A stretch of DNA of 12,536 bases, taken from Bacillota bacterium (GTDB lineage Bacteria > Bacillota > Clostridia > Oscillospirales > Oscillospiraceae). Location: NCBI GenBank assembly GCA_029268085.1, contig JAJUHD010000056.1:1-12536 (forward strand). The letters are read 5' to 3'. Made by a program: the position numbers and the translations under genes. The notes under the pieces are model-generated. The model saw only the letters and a program-made list of their open reading frames with translations. It ran no database searches and had not been told where the DNA came from. This document shows, piece by piece, positions 1-7,389 of this stretch; the stretch's first letter is position 1, and each line of letters starts with the position of its first letter.

Positions 1-75
1 ACAGTAAAAATACTCTCTCCACTGGTCGGCAAGCACGCCTGAAAGCGCGCCGACGCCTGCTTTTAAAAGACCCAT
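1..75 (-). CDS. SPFH-domain protein (virion-core-like), N-terminal 25 codons only
   Basis: The gene begins at the ATG whose complement lies at 73-75, with a GAAAGGAG ribosome site just upstream, and runs off the left edge of the window. The visible 25 residues begin MGLLKAGVGALSGVLADQW and continue REYFYC. This opening (Gly/Ala-rich helix, then LADQW-x-EYFYC) matches what I know of the N-terminus of bacterial SPFH-domain proteins often annotated as virion core protein or YdjI-like, which are membrane-associated scaffold proteins. Only this short stretch supports the call. It lies 59 nt downstream of the AIM24-family gene on the same strand, with no terminator between them, so the two are probably co-transcribed. 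Confidence 0.6.
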   Translation of the reverse strand, partial: MGLLKAGVGALSGVLADQWREYFYC

Positions 76-134
76 GACAGATCTCCTTTCCGATGCCGGT
101 CAGAGCAGCAGTTGCCTGCATCCGGCGCATTTTT

Positions 135-815
135 CTAGTTGCTTGAAGTCGGTATGTAAGGAATTATTTTGGACGCGAATTCGGGCATGCTGACGGTCTG
201 CAGATATACCCTTCCCGGTCCTCTGAGGATGGAGAGAAACAGCCCCTCACCGCCGAACAGTACATTTTTAAAGCCTTTGACTGTTTCCGCCGTATATTGC
301 ACACTTGCCTCATAAGCCGCAATGTTTCCGGTATCAACCTTCAATATCTCGCCGGGTGCAAGATCCTTTACGACGACCGTTCCGTCAATTTCGAGGAAGG
401 CAAGGCCGGTTCCGCCGATACGCTGCATAATGAAGCCCTCTCCGCCGAAGAAACCGACCTTGAGCTTTTGGACGTTTGCCGATAGCGAAACTCCGGGAGT
501 CGCACAGAGGAAGGCATTTTTCTGGCAGATGAATTCCCTGCCTCCGCCAAGTTCGATAGGGACTATGCTGCCCGGGAAGGAGGATGCAAGAGTTATCTGA
601 GCGTTGGGCCTCTGAGAAGTATAGGTCGCCATAAACAGGGACTCGCCGGAGAACATGCGCCCGAGGGCTTTGCCGAAGCCGCCCTTCATATTAGTCTCCA
701 TTGCAATGCCGTCCGTCATCCACGTCATGCCGCCGGACTGGGTGTAAATGCTTTCGCCGGGCTGCAGCGTGAGCGTCACAGCAGGCAGGTTGTTTCCGAA
801 TATTTCATACTGCAT
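135..815 (-). CDS. AIM24 / TIGR00266 family protein
   Basis: A 226-residue protein starting at an ATG preceded by GGGAGGAA. It is close to the full length usual for the bacterial TIGR00266/AIM24 family, a beta-rich fold named after the yeast mitochondrial protein AIM24. The biochemical role in bacteria is not established. Family features visible are the glycine-rich segment around residues 44-60 (KGGFGKALGRMFSGESLF), repeated short beta-strand patterns with GGEG turns near residues 124 and 189, and the IPYIP-type C-terminus. There is no signal peptide or membrane segment, so it is probably cytoplasmic or peripheral to the membrane. The gene is first in a short minus-strand unit with the SPFH-domain gene. 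Pairing of these two families suggests a shared envelope or membrane-associated function, which is inference. Confidence 0.85.
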   Translation of the reverse strand: MQYEIFGNNLPAVTLTLQPGESIYTQSGGMTWMTDGIAMETNMKGGFGKALGRMFSGESLFMATYTSQRPNAQITLASSFPGSIVPIELGGGREFICQKNAFLCATPGVSLSANVQKLKVGFFGGEGFIMQRIGGTGLAFLEIDGTVVVKDLAPGEILKVDTGNIAAYEASVQYTAETVKGFKNVLFGGEGLFLSILRGPGRVYLQTVSMPEFASKIIPYIPTSSN

Positions 816-908
816 AAATGTTCCTCCCGAAGCTTTTTATTATCTTTTAATTATATGCAAGGGCTATTTGCGTTATATGCGGCGGACACCGCTTGGTCTG
901 CTGCTCTT

Positions 909-937
909 AATATAGCAAACAAGCGAGGATTTTTCAA
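909..937 (-). promoter_or_regulatory. Sigma-A-type promoter for the AIM24 gene
   Basis: On the minus strand there is TTGAAA (complement of 932-937), a 17-nt spacer and TATATT (complement of 909-914). This is a near-consensus vegetative promoter pointing at the AIM24 gene, giving a leader of about 85 nt. Only the sequence match supports it. Confidence 0.6.
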
Positions 938-986
938 TATAATATCTGGCAGATGCCGCCATTATAAGGACGTTTAGAGAAATATG

Positions 987-1015
987 TGGATTCTTATATT
1001 TAATAATGCTATAAT
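987..1015 (+). promoter_or_regulatory. Candidate promoter for the shikimate-kinase-like gene
   Basis: A perfect TATAAT lies at 1010-1015, about 26 nt before the ATG. At 17-nt spacing the -35 hexamer would be TGGATT at 987-992, a weak match. The leader would be very short, about 20 nt. Confidence 0.45.
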
Positions 1016-1041
1016 CCCAAAAAACGACCGAGGTGACTCAA

Positions 1042-1551
1042 ATGAAAAACATAGTGCTGATAGGTATGCCGGCGGCGGGGAAAAGCACAGTCGGCGTGAT
1101 ACTCGCCAAGCTGTTAGGCTACGATTTCATCGATACGGATATTCTGCTTGCGCTTGAGCAGAAGCGCCCCCTCTCGCAGATAATCTCCGAGGACGGATTT
1201 GACAGGTTTATCGAAGCGGAAGGCCGCGTCGGGGAAAGCCTCCGATGCGAAAAAGCAGTTATTGCGACCGGAGGCAGCATGGTCTTTTCCGAAAACGCGA
1301 TGAAGGCTCTGTCCGAAAACAGCATAGTGGTTTGGCTTGATGTCCCTATCGAAGAACTTGAAAAGCGAATGGTCGGGACGCTCGCAGACAGAGGAGTTGC
1401 GACGCCTGTGAAAATGTCTCTGCGGGAAATATTTGAAATGCGGGAACCCCTTTACAGAAAATATGCCGAGCTGCGCGTTCCCTGCGAAGGCTCAACCGAG
1501 CTTACAGCCTCAAAGCTCCGTAACAGGCTATTGAATGACGGATTGATATGA
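1042..1551 (+). CDS. Shikimate kinase-like P-loop kinase
   Basis: A protein of 169 residues, the size of single-domain shikimate kinases, which transfer the gamma-phosphate of ATP to shikimate in chorismate synthesis. I chose the ATG at 1042 because GAGGTG at 1030-1035 makes a well-spaced ribosome site for it. The frame also has a GTG inside that site (1033) that would add three residues. Visible motifs are Walker A GMPAAGKS (residues 8-15), DTD (31-33, the shikimate and magnesium aspartates), TGGS (76-79), a DRG lid segment (116-118) and MREPLYRKYA (133-142). Two features differ from canonical AroK: the FRxxE motif reads FIEAE (56-60), without the substrate-binding arginine, and the GGG motif reads GGS. 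This fits a clostridial kinase subfamily usually annotated as shikimate kinase. The true substrate is therefore less certain than the fold. It stands alone and converges on the phosphate operon. Confidence 0.75.
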   Translation: MKNIVLIGMPAAGKSTVGVILAKLLGYDFIDTDILLALEQKRPLSQIISEDGFDRFIEAEGRVGESLRCEKAVIATGGSMVFSENAMKALSENSIVVWLDVPIEELEKRMVGTLADRGVATPVKMSLREIFEMREPLYRKYAELRVPCEGSTELTASKLRNRLLNDGLI

Positions 1552-1575
1552 TAACTGCGGAGCGGTTATCATATC
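1545..1575 (+). terminator. Strong hairpin overlapping the kinase stop codon
   Basis: A 14-bp stem (GATATGATAACTGC at 1545-1558 against GCGGTTATCATATC at 1562-1575, one G-U pair) closes on a 3-nt loop. It begins inside the last codons of the kinase gene and includes its TGA. No T tract follows, so it is not a textbook intrinsic terminator. It could stabilise the 3' end of the transcript, work with the next hairpin, or act as a DNA-level dyad. Confidence 0.5.
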
Positions 1576-1631
1576 TCGCATGTACCAGTTAAGAATATAT
1601 CATAGCGCCGCTTTGGGGCTATAATAAAATT

Positions 1632-1666
1632 AAGCCGCTTCGGAAACATGGAATCCGAAGCGGCTT
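1632..1666 (-). terminator. Intrinsic terminator of the pst-pho operon
   Basis: A perfect 13-bp stem (AAGCCGCTTCGGA at 1632-1644 and its complement at 1654-1666) with a 9-nt loop starts five bases after the phoR stop codon. Read on the minus strand, the stem is followed by the T-rich TTAATTTTATTATA tract. On the plus strand it is followed by only TTTG, so it may also slow convergent transcription weakly. Confidence 0.75.
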
Positions 1667-1670
1667 TGCT

Positions 1671-3389
1671 CTACTGTTTTTCCGAAAGCGGCAGCTTTAC
1701 GGTGAAGGTCGTTCCGTTCTCCGCATTGCTTTCAAGCGTTATCGTTCCGCCCAGAGTGTCCACGACGTGCTTTACAATCGCAAGCCCGAGTCCCGTTCCG
1801 CCGACAGCTTTGCTTCGGCCGCTGTCCACTCTGTAAAAGCGTTCAAATACCCTTCTCTGGTGCTCAGGCGGAATCGGCTCTCCGTCGTTCCTGACGCTGA
1901 GTATGGCCTGACCGTTCTGTTCAAAGAGCGAAACATCGACCGCTCCCCATTGCTTGTTGTATTTGACCGCATTCACAAGAAGATTCGAAACCAATTCGCG
2001 AATGTCCTTCCTGTTCGCGTATATCGTTACGGGACTTATATCCGTATTTATGGTAACACTCTCCCGCTCCGCCAGCGGGACAAGCTCGTTTATGCTCTCA
2101 TGTATTACCGAGGAAATATCGACCTCTTCGCACTCGCCTGAAAGCTCGCCTGATTCCATACGGCTTATCATGATAATGTCGTTAATAAGCAGGTTCATGC
2201 GCTCTGTTTCAAGCCCGATCCTCGCAAGCAGCTCCTTCCTTTGCTTGTCAGGTATCTGAAGGTCGGAGCACAAAAGCTCCGCGCTCCCTTTGATCGAAGT
2301 TATAGGAGTTTTCAGCTCATGGCTTGCATTCGAGAAAAATTCGCGCCTGATCTTGACTGCGTTCCTGCTTTCAGTTACATCGGACATCGTGATAATGAGA
2401 GCTGCTTCAACACCGCTCTCCTCCCCAACATAAGTAAAGACAGTTTCGATGAGCTTCCCGCCGAGCGCTAAATCGAACGAAAGTCTTTTTTTCTCGGAGA
2501 TAGCCCTGTCAGCTCTCTGAATGAAATCATAGTTGCGTGTTGCGTAGAGAATATTTTCCCCGATGGAGGCCTTTGTACATTTAAGGTAGCCGCAGGCCGC
2601 GTCGTTTATAAGAAGCACGTTCTTTTTTTCGTCAAGAAGCAGAAAACCCTCGCTTACGTTATCAAGAATATAGTTCAGCTTATCTTTTTCATGCTGTATC
2701 GTTGCGATATATTTTGAAAGATGAGCCGAAAGCGCGTTGATCTTGACGGCCATATCCTCAAGCTCCGCATAACGGTAAGCCTTAGGGTTGAGCTGTATTC
2801 CTCCGTCCTTGACGCTGATAAGGCTGTTATTCATTTCAACTATCGGCGTAATGAAGCCGGAGGTGAACCTGCCTGTCAGGACTGACGCGAGAATTAGCGC
2901 GATGACGATAACGAGGATCATAGCGGGGATTATTGACTTGAGGCTGTCCCATACGCCTGAAACCTCTTTTGTGGCTCTGATGAAATAGCCGTCGGAGGTC
3001 TTGACCGCAGAATACACAAGCTTTTTGCCGAGCGTTTCGCTGTTTCTTACGCTTGAACCTTTGCCGGTAATGCTGGCCTCGATTATCTCAGGCCGGTCGG
3101 AATGGTTCTTCATAGCTTTGTAATCGGCTGCGGAGTCACCCAAAACGGTACCGTCGGCGGCGATAATAGTAACACGGACGTTATCAATGTCGCCCGCGAA
3201 GTTTTTGGCCTGTATGTCCGTATCCAGAGAGGGGTCATATTCTTTGGAAATGACCGAGGCATATGAGAGCAACTCCTGCTTCGTGTCCTCAATAAGCTCC
3301 TTATTAAAAACAAAGGCGTTCAGCATACCGGAGATAATAAGCGTAAGCGCAAGGATGAGCACAAAGCCGGCCATTAATGATTTCTTCAT
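1671..3389 (-). CDS. phoR: Phosphate sensor histidine kinase PhoR
   Basis: A 572-residue membrane sensor kinase that autophosphorylates and transfers phosphate to PhoB/PhoP under phosphate limitation. The order is: membrane segment at about 6-28; extracytoplasmic sensor at about 29-152; second membrane segment at 153-171; HAMP-like linker; PAS domain at about 236-340; HisKA with the phospho-acceptor H357 in SHELKTP; and the ATPase domain with N box N469/N473, D502 in the G1 box, the F box FERFYR (515-520) and GTGLGL (531-536). The ATG overlaps the phoB stop as ATGA, and GGAGGT sits 5 nt upstream. An in-frame extension of 48 residues back into phoB exists but has no family resemblance, so I reject it. 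This is the last gene of the operon, and a terminator follows directly. Confidence 0.93.
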   Translation of the reverse strand: MKKSLMAGFVLILALTLIISGMLNAFVFNKELIEDTKQELLSYASVISKEYDPSLDTDIQAKNFAGDIDNVRVTIIAADGTVLGDSAADYKAMKNHSDRPEIIEASITGKGSSVRNSETLGKKLVYSAVKTSDGYFIRATKEVSGVWDSLKSIIPAMILVIVIALILASVLTGRFTSGFITPIVEMNNSLISVKDGGIQLNPKAYRYAELEDMAVKINALSAHLSKYIATIQHEKDKLNYILDNVSEGFLLLDEKKNVLLINDAACGYLKCTKASIGENILYATRNYDFIQRADRAISEKKRLSFDLALGGKLIETVFTYVGEESGVEAALIITMSDVTESRNAVKIRREFFSNASHELKTPITSIKGSAELLCSDLQIPDKQRKELLARIGLETERMNLLINDIIMISRMESGELSGECEEVDISSVIHESINELVPLAERESVTINTDISPVTIYANRKDIRELVSNLLVNAVKYNKQWGAVDVSLFEQNGQAILSVRNDGEPIPPEHQRRVFERFYRVDSGRSKAVGGTGLGLAIVKHVVDTLGGTITLESNAENGTTFTVKLPLSEKQ

Positions 3390-4093
3390 TTGGTACCTCC
3401 GACAAAGCGGTAGCCGACTCCTCTGACAGTTTTGATGTAGCTGCTGTTGTCCGCCGTATCGCCGAGCTTCTGACGGAGCGTGCCTATGTGGATATCCAGA
3501 GTTCTGGTCTCGCCGAAGTAATCGTCGCCCCAAATCTTGCCAATCAGCTCTTCGCGCGAAACGGCGCGCGAGCTGTTTTCCATAAGGTACTTAAGGAGTT
3601 CAAATTCTTTGAAAGTCAGTATGACGGGCTCTCCGTCCTTCATGACCTCCCTGACATTTCCGTCCAGCCTTATGCCTCCCTGCTCCAGAACATTTTCGGA
3701 GCCGTCAGTCTCCTCTGTTCCGCCGTGCCTGCGAAGCTGTGCGCGTACTCTTGCACAGAGCTCGAGCACGCTGAATGGCTTCGTTACATAATCATCCGCG
3801 CCGGCATCAAGCCCGATTATCTTGTCAAGCTCCGTGTCCTTAGCCGTAAGCATGATGACCGGAATATCTCTAAGGTCCTTGGAGCTTCTCATTGCGCGCA
3901 CAGCGTCGATGCCGCTCATGCCGTCCATCATTATGTCCATAATGACGACGCGCGGCGGCTCTTTATTCATATGCTCAAGCGCGGATTTTGCGTTGTCAAA
4001 GCCCTTCGGCTTATAGCCGTTGCTGCCGAGAGCCACTTCAAGGAGCATCCTTATGCTCTCGTCGTCTTCAACGATAACGATTCTCTCGTTCAA
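3386..4093 (-). CDS. phoB: Phosphate response regulator PhoB/PhoP (OmpR family)
   Basis: A 235-residue response regulator. The receiver domain spans residues 1-120, with acidic residues E9, D10 and D11, phospho-acceptor D53, T83 and K105. The winged-helix DNA-binding domain covers about 135-235 and includes FKEFELLKYL, the recognition segment TRTLDIHIGTLRQKL and KTVRGVGYRF. The start is a TTG at 4091-4093, chosen because GGGGAGG lies 7 nt upstream and the protein then begins at the family-typical position (LNERIVIVEDD). No ATG or GTG fits nearby; an open frame runs 25 codons further into phoU but lacks a ribosome site. It overlaps phoR by 4 nt and starts 23 nt after phoU, so it is translated with its cognate kinase. 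Its probable target is the repeat cluster upstream of pstS. Confidence 0.93.
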   Translation of the reverse strand: MNERIVIVEDDESIRMLLEVALGSNGYKPKGFDNAKSALEHMNKEPPRVVIMDIMMDGMSGIDAVRAMRSSKDLRDIPVIMLTAKDTELDKIIGLDAGADDYVTKPFSVLELCARVRAQLRRHGGTEETDGSENVLEQGGIRLDGNVREVMKDGEPVILTFKEFELLKYLMENSSRAVSREELIGKIWGDDYFGETRTLDIHIGTLRQKLGDTADNSSYIKTVRGVGYRFVGGTK

Positions 4094-4116
4094 CTGAAAG
4101 CCTCCCCGCAGTAAAA

Positions 4117-4779
4117 TCAGATGATTCTCTCGTTTATATGGATTCCCGTCATATAGAACTGCACCCATTCGCAGATGTTGACCGCATGGTCGCCGATACG
4201 CTCAAGGTATTTTACGATCATAAGATAATCGATGACGGTTTCGATGTCATGCGTTTCCTTGTATATGCTGGAGCCGAGTTCGTGGCGGATCTTTATGAAA
4301 TAAGCGTCGACGACATCGTCCTTCTTCATCGTTTCTTTGGCAAGCTCAAGATCTCCCTTTACATATGCGTCAATAGCCGCCGCCACCATTTCCTTCGCGC
4401 TTTCCGCCATTTTCAGTACCTCATCCTGAAGGTCCGGGAAACTGATGCTGTCGTGATACATGCTGATTTCGGCGATGTCGGAAGCGGCGTCGCCGATGCG
4501 CTCGATATCGGTTATCATCTTGATTGCGGTGCTGATTTTGCGCAGGTCTGTTGCGACCGGCTGCTGCTTAAGTATCAGCTTCAGGCACATCGTTTCGATG
4601 TCGCGCTCCATAGCGTTAATATTGGCGTCATCTTCTATTATCTCTTTTGCCAGCTGTTTGTCAAATGTTTTAAGCGCCTGCATCGAGCGCGTAACAGCGT
4701 CGATTGCGGCGGTTCCCATTCTGATGAGCGCGGCAGACAGTTCCTTCAGTTCATCGTCATAAAGTTTTCTTGTGGCCAT
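4117..4779 (-). CDS. phoU: Phosphate transport/signalling regulator PhoU
   Basis: A 220-residue, all-helical cytoplasmic protein of usual PhoU length. It contains two related three-helix halves, each carrying the metal-binding ERIGD signature (residues 93-97 and 193-197). PhoU links the Pst transporter to PhoR and represses the Pho response when phosphate is plentiful. It lies between pstB (32 nt away) and phoB (23 nt away). The AAGGAG ribosome site is about 12 nt from the ATG, longer than the optimum, and no alternative in-frame start improves this. The final residues (NERII) share a DNA repeat with the start of phoB. Confidence 0.93.
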   Translation of the reverse strand: MATRKLYDDELKELSAALIRMGTAAIDAVTRSMQALKTFDKQLAKEIIEDDANINAMERDIETMCLKLILKQQPVATDLRKISTAIKMITDIERIGDAASDIAEISMYHDSISFPDLQDEVLKMAESAKEMVAAAIDAYVKGDLELAKETMKKDDVVDAYFIKIRHELGSSIYKETHDIETVIDYLMIVKYLERIGDHAVNICEWVQFYMTGIHINERII

Positions 4780-4811
4780 GGCAAAAACACACTCCTTATT
4801 CTATTGGCCGA

Positions 4812-5564
4812 TCAACCGAAACGGCCGGTGATGTAGTCCTCTGTGCGCTTATCCTTCGGAATCGAGAAGATATCGTCTGTTTTTCCCGTCTCGACAAGCT
4901 CGCCAAGCAGGAAAAATGCGGTCTTGTCTGAAATACGCGCCGCCTGCTGCATATTATGCGTTACGATGACGACCGTATAATTTTTTCTTAGATCATCCAT
5001 GAGTTCCTCGATGCGCATTGTGCTAGCAGGGTCAAGCGCGCTTGTCGGTTCGTCCATGAGTAGTATTTCAGGTTCAACGCTCAGCGCACGGGCAATACAC
5101 AACCGCTGCTGCTGACCTCCGGAAAGGCCGAGAGCGCTCTTTTTCAGCCTGTCCTTGACCTCCTCCCAGAGTGCCGCGCCGCGCAGGGATTTTTCGACAA
5201 TTTCATCCAGAGATGCCTTGCTGTGGTTTCCGTGAAGCCTCGGCCCGTAAGCAATGTTGTCGTATATGCTCATCGGGAACGGGTTCGGTGCCTGGAACAC
5301 CATCCCGATGCTTTTGCGCAGAAGATTCACATTTGTGGTTCTGGCGTAAATATCGGTGTCTCGGTACTTGACCTCACCGATTATTTGGACTCCGGGAACA
5401 AGATCGTTCATTCTGTTGAGCGTTTTCAAGAATGTACTTTTGCCGCAGCCGGAAGGCCCGATAAGCGCGGTTATCTCTTTTTCCTCTATGTCGATATCGA
5501 TTCCCTTGAGCGCATGAAAAGCTCCGTAATAAAGCTCAAGATTCTTTGTTGAAATTATACCCAT
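4812..5564 (-). CDS. pstB: Phosphate ABC transporter ATP-binding protein PstB
   Basis: A 250-residue ATPase subunit that energises phosphate import. Motifs, numbered from the chosen ATG: Walker A GPSGCGKST (36-44), Q-loop Q91, signature LSGGQQQR (147-154), Walker B ILLMDEP (167-173) and H203 in the H-loop. QAPNPFPMSIYDN and TEDYITGRFG are PstB hallmarks. The ATG at 5562-5564 gives the usual N-terminus (MGIISTKNLELYYG). A GTG at 5573 overlaps the pstA stop as GTGA and would add three residues. Neither start has a strong ribosome site, so translational coupling to pstA is likely. Confidence 0.94.
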   Translation of the reverse strand: MGIISTKNLELYYGAFHALKGIDIDIEEKEITALIGPSGCGKSTFLKTLNRMNDLVPGVQIIGEVKYRDTDIYARTTNVNLLRKSIGMVFQAPNPFPMSIYDNIAYGPRLHGNHSKASLDEIVEKSLRGAALWEEVKDRLKKSALGLSGGQQQRLCIARALSVEPEILLMDEPTSALDPASTMRIEELMDDLRKNYTVVIVTHNMQQAARISDKTAFFLLGELVETGKTDDIFSIPKDKRTEDYITGRFG

Positions 5565-5569
5565 CCCTA

Positions 5570-6454
5570 TCACCCGTTCTTTTTCAGTCTTTTTTTCGCG
5601 GCTTTTGCGGAGAAGTTGATTATCAGCACGAGTATCAAAAGTATCGCCGCTATCGCAAAGCCGACATCAAACTCGCCGCTTTCCATCGTATAAACGTAGA
5701 GCATGACGCTGAGCGTTCCGCCGCTCGTTGACAGGGCCTTAAAGTAGTTCGTAACCAGTACATAACCTGCACCCGCCGTAAAGAGCAGAGCAGCCGATTC
5801 GCCGACGATACGGCCGACCGCGAGTATCGCACCGCTGACGATGCCGTCGATTGTACACGGGAGAACAATCGTGCGGATCGAATACCACTTCGTGGCGCCG
5901 AGCGCAAGCGCGCCGTCACGGTAGGACTGCGGTGTTGTTTTGAGCGATTCCTGCGTCGTTCTTATGATGCTGGGCAGAATCATAACAACCAACGTGAGCG
6001 AACCTGCGAGGACGCTGGATTTAAGTCCGAGCTTCTGGCTGAAGAACAGCATCCCGACTAACCCGTAGATGATCGAAGGTATGCCTGTCAGTGTCTCGGT
6101 TGAAAACTCGATGAACCTGACAAGTCTCTTGTTAGCGGCGTATTCATTTAGATATATCGCGGCTCCGATTCCGATCGGAAGAGCAATAACCAGCGCCGTT
6201 ATGATCATGTACAGAGTAAACAGTATATTGGGAAATATGCCGATCTTATCTTCCAACACCTTGCGCTGCGTAGTGAGGAACTCCCAGCTGAGATTCGGCA
6301 GTCCTCTGTAAAAAATATAACCGATAAGCCCCGCCAAAAGCAAAATTGCTATCAGCGCGGAGAGATATATAAGAGCCCTTAGTATCCCGTCTCTGGCTCT
6401 GCGGCCGGATGATATTCTGCTGTCAAGCGAGAGAGTGCGAGTATTATTTTCCAT
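5570..6454 (-). CDS. pstA: Phosphate ABC transporter permease PstA
   Basis: A 294-residue integral membrane subunit with about six hydrophobic segments (about 28-50, 75-101, 122-139, 146-164, 206-232 and 264-284). The cytoplasmic EAA loop lies at 178-199 (RDGALALGATKWYSIRTIVLP) and contacts PstB. The segment LTGIPSIIYGLVGM near 122-135 is typical of PstA/PstC. It overlaps the end of pstC by 11 nt and has GGAGG 8 nt before its ATG. It forms the channel with PstC and precedes pstB directly. Confidence 0.94.
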   Translation of the reverse strand: MENNTRTLSLDSRISSGRRARDGILRALIYLSALIAILLLAGLIGYIFYRGLPNLSWEFLTTQRKVLEDKIGIFPNILFTLYMIITALVIALPIGIGAAIYLNEYAANKRLVRFIEFSTETLTGIPSIIYGLVGMLFFSQKLGLKSSVLAGSLTLVVMILPSIIRTTQESLKTTPQSYRDGALALGATKWYSIRTIVLPCTIDGIVSGAILAVGRIVGESAALLFTAGAGYVLVTNYFKALSTSGGTLSVMLYVYTMESGEFDVGFAIAAILLILVLIINFSAKAAKKRLKKNG

Positions 6455-7316
6455 CCGAGGCGCCTCCTTTGAGCAGTGTGTTCAGAACCACATTGATTAT
6501 CATGATGAACACGAACAGTACAAGGCCGATCGAAAAGAGCGCCTGCTTCTGAAGCCCGCCCGCGTATGACATTTCCGAGGCAATAGCGGTTGTGAGGAGC
6601 CTTACGCTGCCAAAGAGCTTCGGCATATTCGCAACGTTGCCTGCAACCATCATGACCGCCATCGCCTCGCCTATCGCACGTCCGATGCCCAAAACGACAC
6701 CGGCTGTAATCCCGCTTTTTGCGGAAGGGATACTTACTTTGAAGATAGTTTCGATTTTAGTTGCGCCCAAAGCAAGGCTGGCTTCCTCATATTTCCGAGG
6801 AACAGCGTTAAGCGCGTTCTCGCTGATGCTGACAATGCTCGGCAATATCATGACAGCGAGGACGATGATAGCCGAGAACAGCGTCGAGCCGCTTTTAAGG
6901 CTGAAGATATCCATAACCGCCGGTACCAGAACTATGATGCCCACAAGGCCATATACGACCGAGGGTATCCCGGCTAAAAGCTCGACCGCCGGACGTACGG
7001 CGGAAGCCACTCTCGGGCTTGCTATTTTTGAGAGAAATACGGACATCAAAAGCCCGACCGGAACTCCGATAAGTATTGCTCCGAAGGTCGCAAAAATTGA
7101 TGACAGAATAAACGGCAGGATACCGAACTTTGGTTCGGAAGCCGTGCTTTTCCAGACCTCTCCGAGAAGAAACTCCTTGAGGCCGATCTCCCTGATTGCA
7201 GGAAGGCCGCTGATAATCATGTATGCCGATATTCCAATGACTGCGACTATGGATATCATGCCGCAGACAATAAATATGACATTCATGACTTTTTCGGTTA
7301 TATTTCTAGCTTTCAT
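6444..7316 (-). CDS. pstC: Phosphate ABC transporter permease PstC
   Basis: A 290-residue membrane permease, the partner of PstA. It has about six hydrophobic segments beginning at residue 11, and the EAA loop lies at 176-197 (YEEASLALGATKIETIFKVSIP). LLAGIPSVVYGLVGI at 113-127 is the counterpart of the same motif in PstA. The start has GGAGGT 5 nt upstream. It is separated from pstS by 73 nt that contain a strong hairpin, and it overlaps pstA by 11 nt. It is probably made in lower amounts than PstS, as usual for such operons (inference). Confidence 0.94.
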   Translation of the reverse strand: MKARNITEKVMNVIFIVCGMISIVAVIGISAYMIISGLPAIREIGLKEFLLGEVWKSTASEPKFGILPFILSSIFATFGAILIGVPVGLLMSVFLSKIASPRVASAVRPAVELLAGIPSVVYGLVGIIVLVPAVMDIFSLKSGSTLFSAIIVLAVMILPSIVSISENALNAVPRKYEEASLALGATKIETIFKVSIPSAKSGITAGVVLGIGRAIGEAMAVMMVAGNVANMPKLFGSVRLLTTAIASEMSYAGGLQKQALFSIGLVLFVFIMIINVVLNTLLKGGASDGK

Positions 7317-7348
7317 ATTACCTCCGTCAGCTTGGTGGATAGCGCTCT

Positions 7349-7376
7349 AAGGGGACTTCACAAGTGAAGTCCCCTT
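7349..7376 (-). other. Intercistronic hairpin between pstS and pstC
   Basis: AAGGGGACTTCAC and its exact complement occupy 7349-7361 and 7364-7376. This gives at least a 12-bp stem with a 4-nt loop between the pstS stop and the pstC ribosome site. No T tract follows. Such hairpins behind solute-binding-protein genes are known to protect the upstream message and cause partial attenuation. That role here is inferred. Confidence 0.65.
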
Positions 7377-7389
7377 GCCTGACGTCTTG

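Noticed and set aside
3390..3533. Possible 48-residue N-terminal extension of PhoR.
   Set aside because: It reads through phoB in another frame, has no membrane or domain character, and the ATG at 3387-3389 has a proper ribosome site and starts a normal signal-anchor segment.
4094..4168. Possible 25-residue N-terminal extension of PhoB into phoU.
   Set aside because: Receiver domains begin at the chosen TTG, which has GGGGAGG at 7 nt. The extension has no ribosome site and overlaps phoU.
3377..4836. Long open frames on the plus strand opposite phoB and phoU (for example 3377-4114 and 4138-4836).
   Set aside because: They are antisense shadows caused by the codon bias of clearly real genes. 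They have no ribosome sites and no recognisable domains.
6592..7350. A 252-codon plus-strand open frame opposite pstC.
   Set aside because: Its hydrophobic composition simply mirrors the permease codons on the other strand, and pstC is unmistakable.
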